Of a stretch of 64,000 bases of DNA, positions 60,829-64,000 are shown piece by piece. Location of the stretch: contig NZ_CP022529.1 of assembly GCF_002237595.1 (NCBI RefSeq), positions 62,001-126,000 on the forward strand, given 5' to 3'. Position 1 is the first letter of the stretch, and each line of letters opens with the position of its first letter. Source of the DNA: Labrenzia sp. VG12. Its GTDB lineage: Bacteria > Pseudomonadota > Alphaproteobacteria > Rhizobiales > Stappiaceae. The notes under the pieces were generated by a model that worked only from the letters and a program-made list of their open reading frames with translations, ran no database searches and was not told the origin of the DNA. The translations under genes were made by a program, and so were the position numbers.

Positions 60829-61261
60829 TGCATAAGCTTTGCCAGCGATATTTGACAAGAAGCACCTATGAGTAGCAAAAAAAGCAACATAAACCAGATA
60901 TATTAGTGCATACGCCAAGCCGTCGTAGCGTGCAATATCGAACTGGAATAATTTGCCTTCGTTTTCTGTGTTTTAGGTCTAGATTTATAATTCTTGTTTG
61001 AAATTTCTGAATTATTGCAAATTTTACTGTTTTTTATGCCGGCAATTTTTAATTGAGTTGCCGGTTGTATTGAGTTCTGCGTCAAGAAATGCCGCCTTTT
61101 TGAGCAGGTTTTCTTGGCAGTCAATGTATCGTCGCAGGTCTGCTGGAGTTGGCGCTGAACCTGACAGCCCCTTTTTGGGCGGGGTCACGGTGTCCGCCAA
61201 TGCGCTTCGCAGCCATCGTCCCGCATTCAAGCCGGCCCGGTTTGGTCGCGAAGCTGGAGGA
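60829..61261. other. AT-rich intergenic region upstream of the P450-DyP operon
   Basis: No gene is supported. The stretch 60860-61060 is strikingly AT-rich against the GC-rich surroundings. It contains a 7-bp inverted repeat CCGGCAA/TTGCCGG at about 61040-61068. It probably holds the operon promoter. Confidence 0.5.
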
Positions 61262-62488
61262 TCACTGGGTAATCAGGTGAGGTTTCGCCAGGTCAGGCTG
61301 GACGCCTTCGGTATGGTGCCTTTCGATGCGGTTCCGTCCCATTCGCTTGGCCTGATAAAGCGCTTCGTCGGCCTTGCTGATCGCGTCGTCCAGCTTTGAA
61401 ACCTGAGCTCTTACCGCAAAGACACCGGCGCTGAGTGTGATGGCCTGGGCGTTCTCTATCGTCCGGCCCGCCTGTTCTTCAAAGGCAGTGCGGAGGCGAT
61501 CCAGCAGGCGTGTTGCGGCCGCGCTCTCCATATCCGGCAGAAACACGGAAAACTCTTCTCCGCCGGTGCGGCCGAAAACGCCTTTGTCGCCTATGACCTC
61601 GCCCATTAGCTCGGCCAGGTAGGCAATCACCTTGTCGCCCGCGGCATGGCCGAACGTATCGTTGACGTTCTTGAAGTGATCAATGTCGATCACGGCAACA
61701 CTGACACTGCGGCTGCCATCCTCGCGGCACAGACTTTCCAGCATCTGGTCCGCGTCATCAAAAAAGGCGCGGCGGTTTCGAATGCCGGTCAGGGCGTCTA
61801 TCCGGGCAAGTTTCTTGTACTTTGCGCTGTGGTTTTCAAGAACCAGTGCCAGCATCAACGGGGCCAGGGACAGGATCACCATCAAGAGCAGGAAGTAATT
61901 GGCCTTGAAGACAATACTGTTATAGGCCGCGGCAACCCAGGCTCCGGACTGGATGAACGACCCTGAAAAGAGCACCAGATACGACAGCGAGCCCAACGCG
62001 AACACGGCGGAAAGCAGTCGCGCGCTCACGAGCCTGTTTTCGTTGTGATACGCGTAAAGGTAGGCCGCCCAGGCACAAAGCAGGGCATTCAGCGATGTGT
62101 TGACGCGCGATCTGGCGACAAAGCTGTCGCGCAGGTCCGGAAAAAGATAGATGACAAGCGCGAGCACCACCGGAACGAAAACGAGGATAAACCTTGGCTG
62201 CAGGCGGTAAAACACTTGCGCCGACAGAACGAACAGTCCGCTCGAAATCAGATACAGGAACGAAGAGATCCTGATGTAGAAATCTCCGTGCCTGTTCATG
62301 ATGGTCGCGGTCGCGATCAATGTCAGCGTCAACATGTTGATGATGATGCTCGAGCGGACATTTTTCGGGAGATTTTTGACGGAAAACAGCGAAATGAACA
62401 AAATCAGAGCGCCAATATATTCTATTATTGCAAGAATATACCCCATGGTGTCAGAGTTTATTTTTGACAGCACACCGCTACTCCGCAT
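61262..62488 (-). CDS. Multi-span membrane diguanylate cyclase
   Basis: A 408-residue protein. About seven to eight hydrophobic segments (15-230) form a membrane sensor of the MASE/7TM type. The GGDEF domain (about 240-400) has ARIDALTGIRNRRAFFDD, DIDHFKNVNDTFGHAAGD and active-site GGEEF. Residues 9 to 6 before it read GDKG, so the RxxD inhibitory site is absent. It should make cyclic di-GMP. The start may be 62488 or the ATG at 62446, as neither has a strong ribosome binding site. Confidence 0.88.
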   Translation of the reverse strand: MRSSGVLSKINSDTMGYILAIIEYIGALILFISLFSVKNLPKNVRSSIIINMLTLTLIATATIMNRHGDFYIRISSFLYLISSGLFVLSAQVFYRLQPRFILVFVPVVLALVIYLFPDLRDSFVARSRVNTSLNALLCAWAAYLYAYHNENRLVSARLLSAVFALGSLSYLVLFSGSFIQSGAWVAAAYNSIVFKANYFLLLMVILSLAPLMLALVLENHSAKYKKLARIDALTGIRNRRAFFDDADQMLESLCREDGSRSVSVAVIDIDHFKNVNDTFGHAAGDKVIAYLAELMGEVIGDKGVFGRTGGEEFSVFLPDMESAAATRLLDRLRTAFEEQAGRTIENAQAITLSAGVFAVRAQVSKLDDAISKADEALYQAKRMGRNRIERHHTEGVQPDLAKPHLITQ

Positions 62489-62979
62489 CCAAATTAGACG
62501 ACAGCAAATTATAACATAGTTCAGAATGTCAGTTTGAAGTTCTGACCTTCAAATATGCTTCCACATGGAAGCCGATTATTTTCGATATCGGGCCAAGTTC
62601 CCTTTCGGCAGCTCAGCATTGCACCGCGCAGCGTTCCTGCTGCTGGAACAATTTCAAAGACTTGAATCAATCACGCGACTCAGTCCTCAAGTTGAAGATC
62701 TTGATAACCGATATTGAAAAAAATGACTACATCATTTCTTAACAAGATTGAGTCAATATATTTGACAATCAGTGGTTAAGTATTGGTGGGGCCTTCGTAA
62801 AACCGTTTCCTTTTTGCGATGTTGTCGTCGAACAGGCATGTGTGCGGGCGCCGTTTTATTCAGCCTGCTTTGTATTTCGAGAATTCGTCGCGCAATAATC
62901 GAAGCGATTTCGAGTGTTTTCAGGAAGCCTGGCCGCTGATCGAGAGAAGTCTTGCGAATCTTGTGTGGGAAGATCAGAG
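62489..62979. other. Intergenic region, AT-rich, no gene seen
   Basis: About 490 bases between the divergent diguanylate cyclase and GST genes. The composition is AT-rich near 62490-62560 and 62700-62780. No convincing ORF, RNA or repeat is seen. It must hold both promoters. Confidence 0.5.
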
Positions 62980-63822
62980 ATGAAACAAAATCGGCTAATT
63001 ACGCTGTTGCCATCCACAGACGTGGATCTCGGTCGGTGGCTGTTGCAGCATTCGGGCGTTTCCTATCGGGAAGAGCCGAATGCACCTGTGTTCCACGAGC
63101 TGGTTTTCTGGATGTGGAGAGCTCCGGCTTCGCGCTACATTCTCTTCGTCCCGGAAAAGGGGAAAGCGCGATACTCCGGCGTTGACGACATCCTCACTTA
63201 TTTGCAAACCGTACCGGGTTTCGACCAGGGGCTCATCCCGGATCCCGACAGGGAGCCGGATGAGCATTTTGAGGTCATGGATCTGCAGCACTATGCCAGA
63301 AGCACGATCGGCGATGAGTTGGACCGCTGGTGCTACTATCATCTCCTGCAGAACCGCAAGGCCATCTGGCCGTCGATCACGACCGGCGTGCCGCTTTATC
63401 AAAAGGCGGGTGTCTTTGTCGGCATGCCGGTGATCCGGCGTCTGATGAACTACGCCTTGAAACTGAACGCAAAAAACGCGCAGGAGGCCTTGCAGCACAC
63501 CTATGCCGGGATGGAGCGCATCGACAACATGCTCTCCGATGGAAGGGAATTTCTGGTTGGTGGGCGCCTGACACTGGCCGACTTTGCGGTGGCCGCCTCC
63601 TTTGCGCCGATCGTTCTGGCCCAAGGCTATCAGGGCATGCTGCCCAATCAGGCGATTTGCCCGCCGGAGATGGTGCCTGTAATCCAGAAAATGAGGGAAA
63701 GCCCGACCGGGCGGTTCATCCAGCGCATCTATGATCAATACCGGCCGGTGCAATCGATTGCCAGCCATGAGCGCGGCGTTACGGAGCCACTGAATTCGGT
63801 GGAGGAAAGGCGCGCTGCATAG
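62980..63822 (+). CDS. Glutathione S-transferase-like protein
   Basis: A 280-residue protein with a weak thioredoxin-like N-terminal domain (about 1-90) and an all-helical GST C-terminal domain (about 110-250), recognised by FLVGGRLTLADFAVAASFAPIVLA, the usual N-capping motif. The N-terminal domain has no clear catalytic Ser, Cys or Tyr at the expected place, so glutathione activity is uncertain. The start at 62980 follows GGGA; a longer frame to 62914 adds 22 residues. It is not obviously zeta class. A link to the nearby P450-DyP operon is possible but not shown. Confidence 0.75.
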   Translation: MKQNRLITLLPSTDVDLGRWLLQHSGVSYREEPNAPVFHELVFWMWRAPASRYILFVPEKGKARYSGVDDILTYLQTVPGFDQGLIPDPDREPDEHFEVMDLQHYARSTIGDELDRWCYYHLLQNRKAIWPSITTGVPLYQKAGVFVGMPVIRRLMNYALKLNAKNAQEALQHTYAGMERIDNMLSDGREFLVGGRLTLADFAVAASFAPIVLAQGYQGMLPNQAICPPEMVPVIQKMRESPTGRFIQRIYDQYRPVQSIASHERGVTEPLNSVEERRAA

Positions 63823-64000
63823 GTGTCGGAGGTGGCGTGTTCATGAGGGGCATGGAGGGGGAGCGGTCATGCCGCACGCTCCTCTGCGACGGGAAGTTTG
63901 CGTGACAGCGCTACCGGCGGTAAGGAAGGGGCGATAGACAATTGTCTTGAAGGCCAATCTGGCCGGGTGTGGTAGCATGGTGGAGAATAGAGGCGGCGGC
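63823..64000. other. Window end, no gene seen
   Basis: The last 178 bases carry no convincing gene. A short palindrome GGCCA-ATC-TGGCC lies at 63952-63964. Confidence 0.4.

Noticed and set aside
60903..61124. Minus-strand frame of 73 codons in the AT-rich gap
   Set aside because: Low complexity, Lys/Asn-rich from AT content, with no ribosome site.

Overview
The window is high-GC DNA from an alphaproteobacterium. Gene content (BA14K protein, DUF3141, TRAP and Opp transporters, homogentisate cluster) and the short intergenic palindromes suggest Hyphomicrobiales, perhaps a marine Stappiaceae (Roseibium/Labrenzia type). That placement is inference. Genes are dense, mostly in short operons with 4-base ATGA overlaps. 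I see no rRNA, tRNA, CRISPR array, prophage or intact insertion sequence.

Layout. 1-5.1 kb: the 3' part of katG, then a FabI paralogue and a DUF3141 PHA-synthase-like protein that carries a single-base frameshift. 5.5-15.1 kb: a DUF2157/GDYXXLXY membrane pair, the RNA-modification enzymes RsmC-like and RsuA, gamma-butyrobetaine dioxygenase, HdeD, a MarR regulator with a lone FabF-type synthase that share an operator, and an XRE-cupin/GNAT pair. 15-17.6 kb: an ABC-F ATPase and a BA14K protein. 17.8-26.5 kb: a complete peptide ABC transporter (A, B, C and fused DF), a GntR regulator, an M19 dipeptidase and an L,D-transpeptidase. This looks like peptide, possibly cell-wall peptide, salvage. 26.5-39.1 kb: unlinked housekeeping and accessory genes (TrhA, MatB, MFS, LysR/EamA pair, nitroreductase, DUF2867, cupin, solute-binding protein, HerA-like ATPase, GFA, DM13).

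39.2-46.4 kb: a 271-bp MITE-like element, then a homogentisate catabolic cluster: hmgA, a metallo-beta-lactamase-fold hydrolase, fumarylacetoacetase, a second MBL protein with an altered metal motif, a DinB-fold protein, a flavin hydroxylase and its small DUF2783 partner. No zeta-class isomerase is present, so the DinB protein is a candidate for that step. 46.7-51.3 kb: a chemoreceptor and a diguanylate cyclase. 51.3-56.1 kb: a gluconate module (TRAP transporter, gluconokinase, LacI regulator) with twin LacI-type operators.

56.1-60.8 kb: the most unusual locus. It is a tight four-gene minus-strand operon encoding two uncharacterised proteins that share a domain, a DyP-type peroxidase, and a membrane-anchored cytochrome P450 without the usual oxygen-activation motif. 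It is bordered by AT-rich DNA. A second diguanylate cyclase and a GST-like protein close the window.
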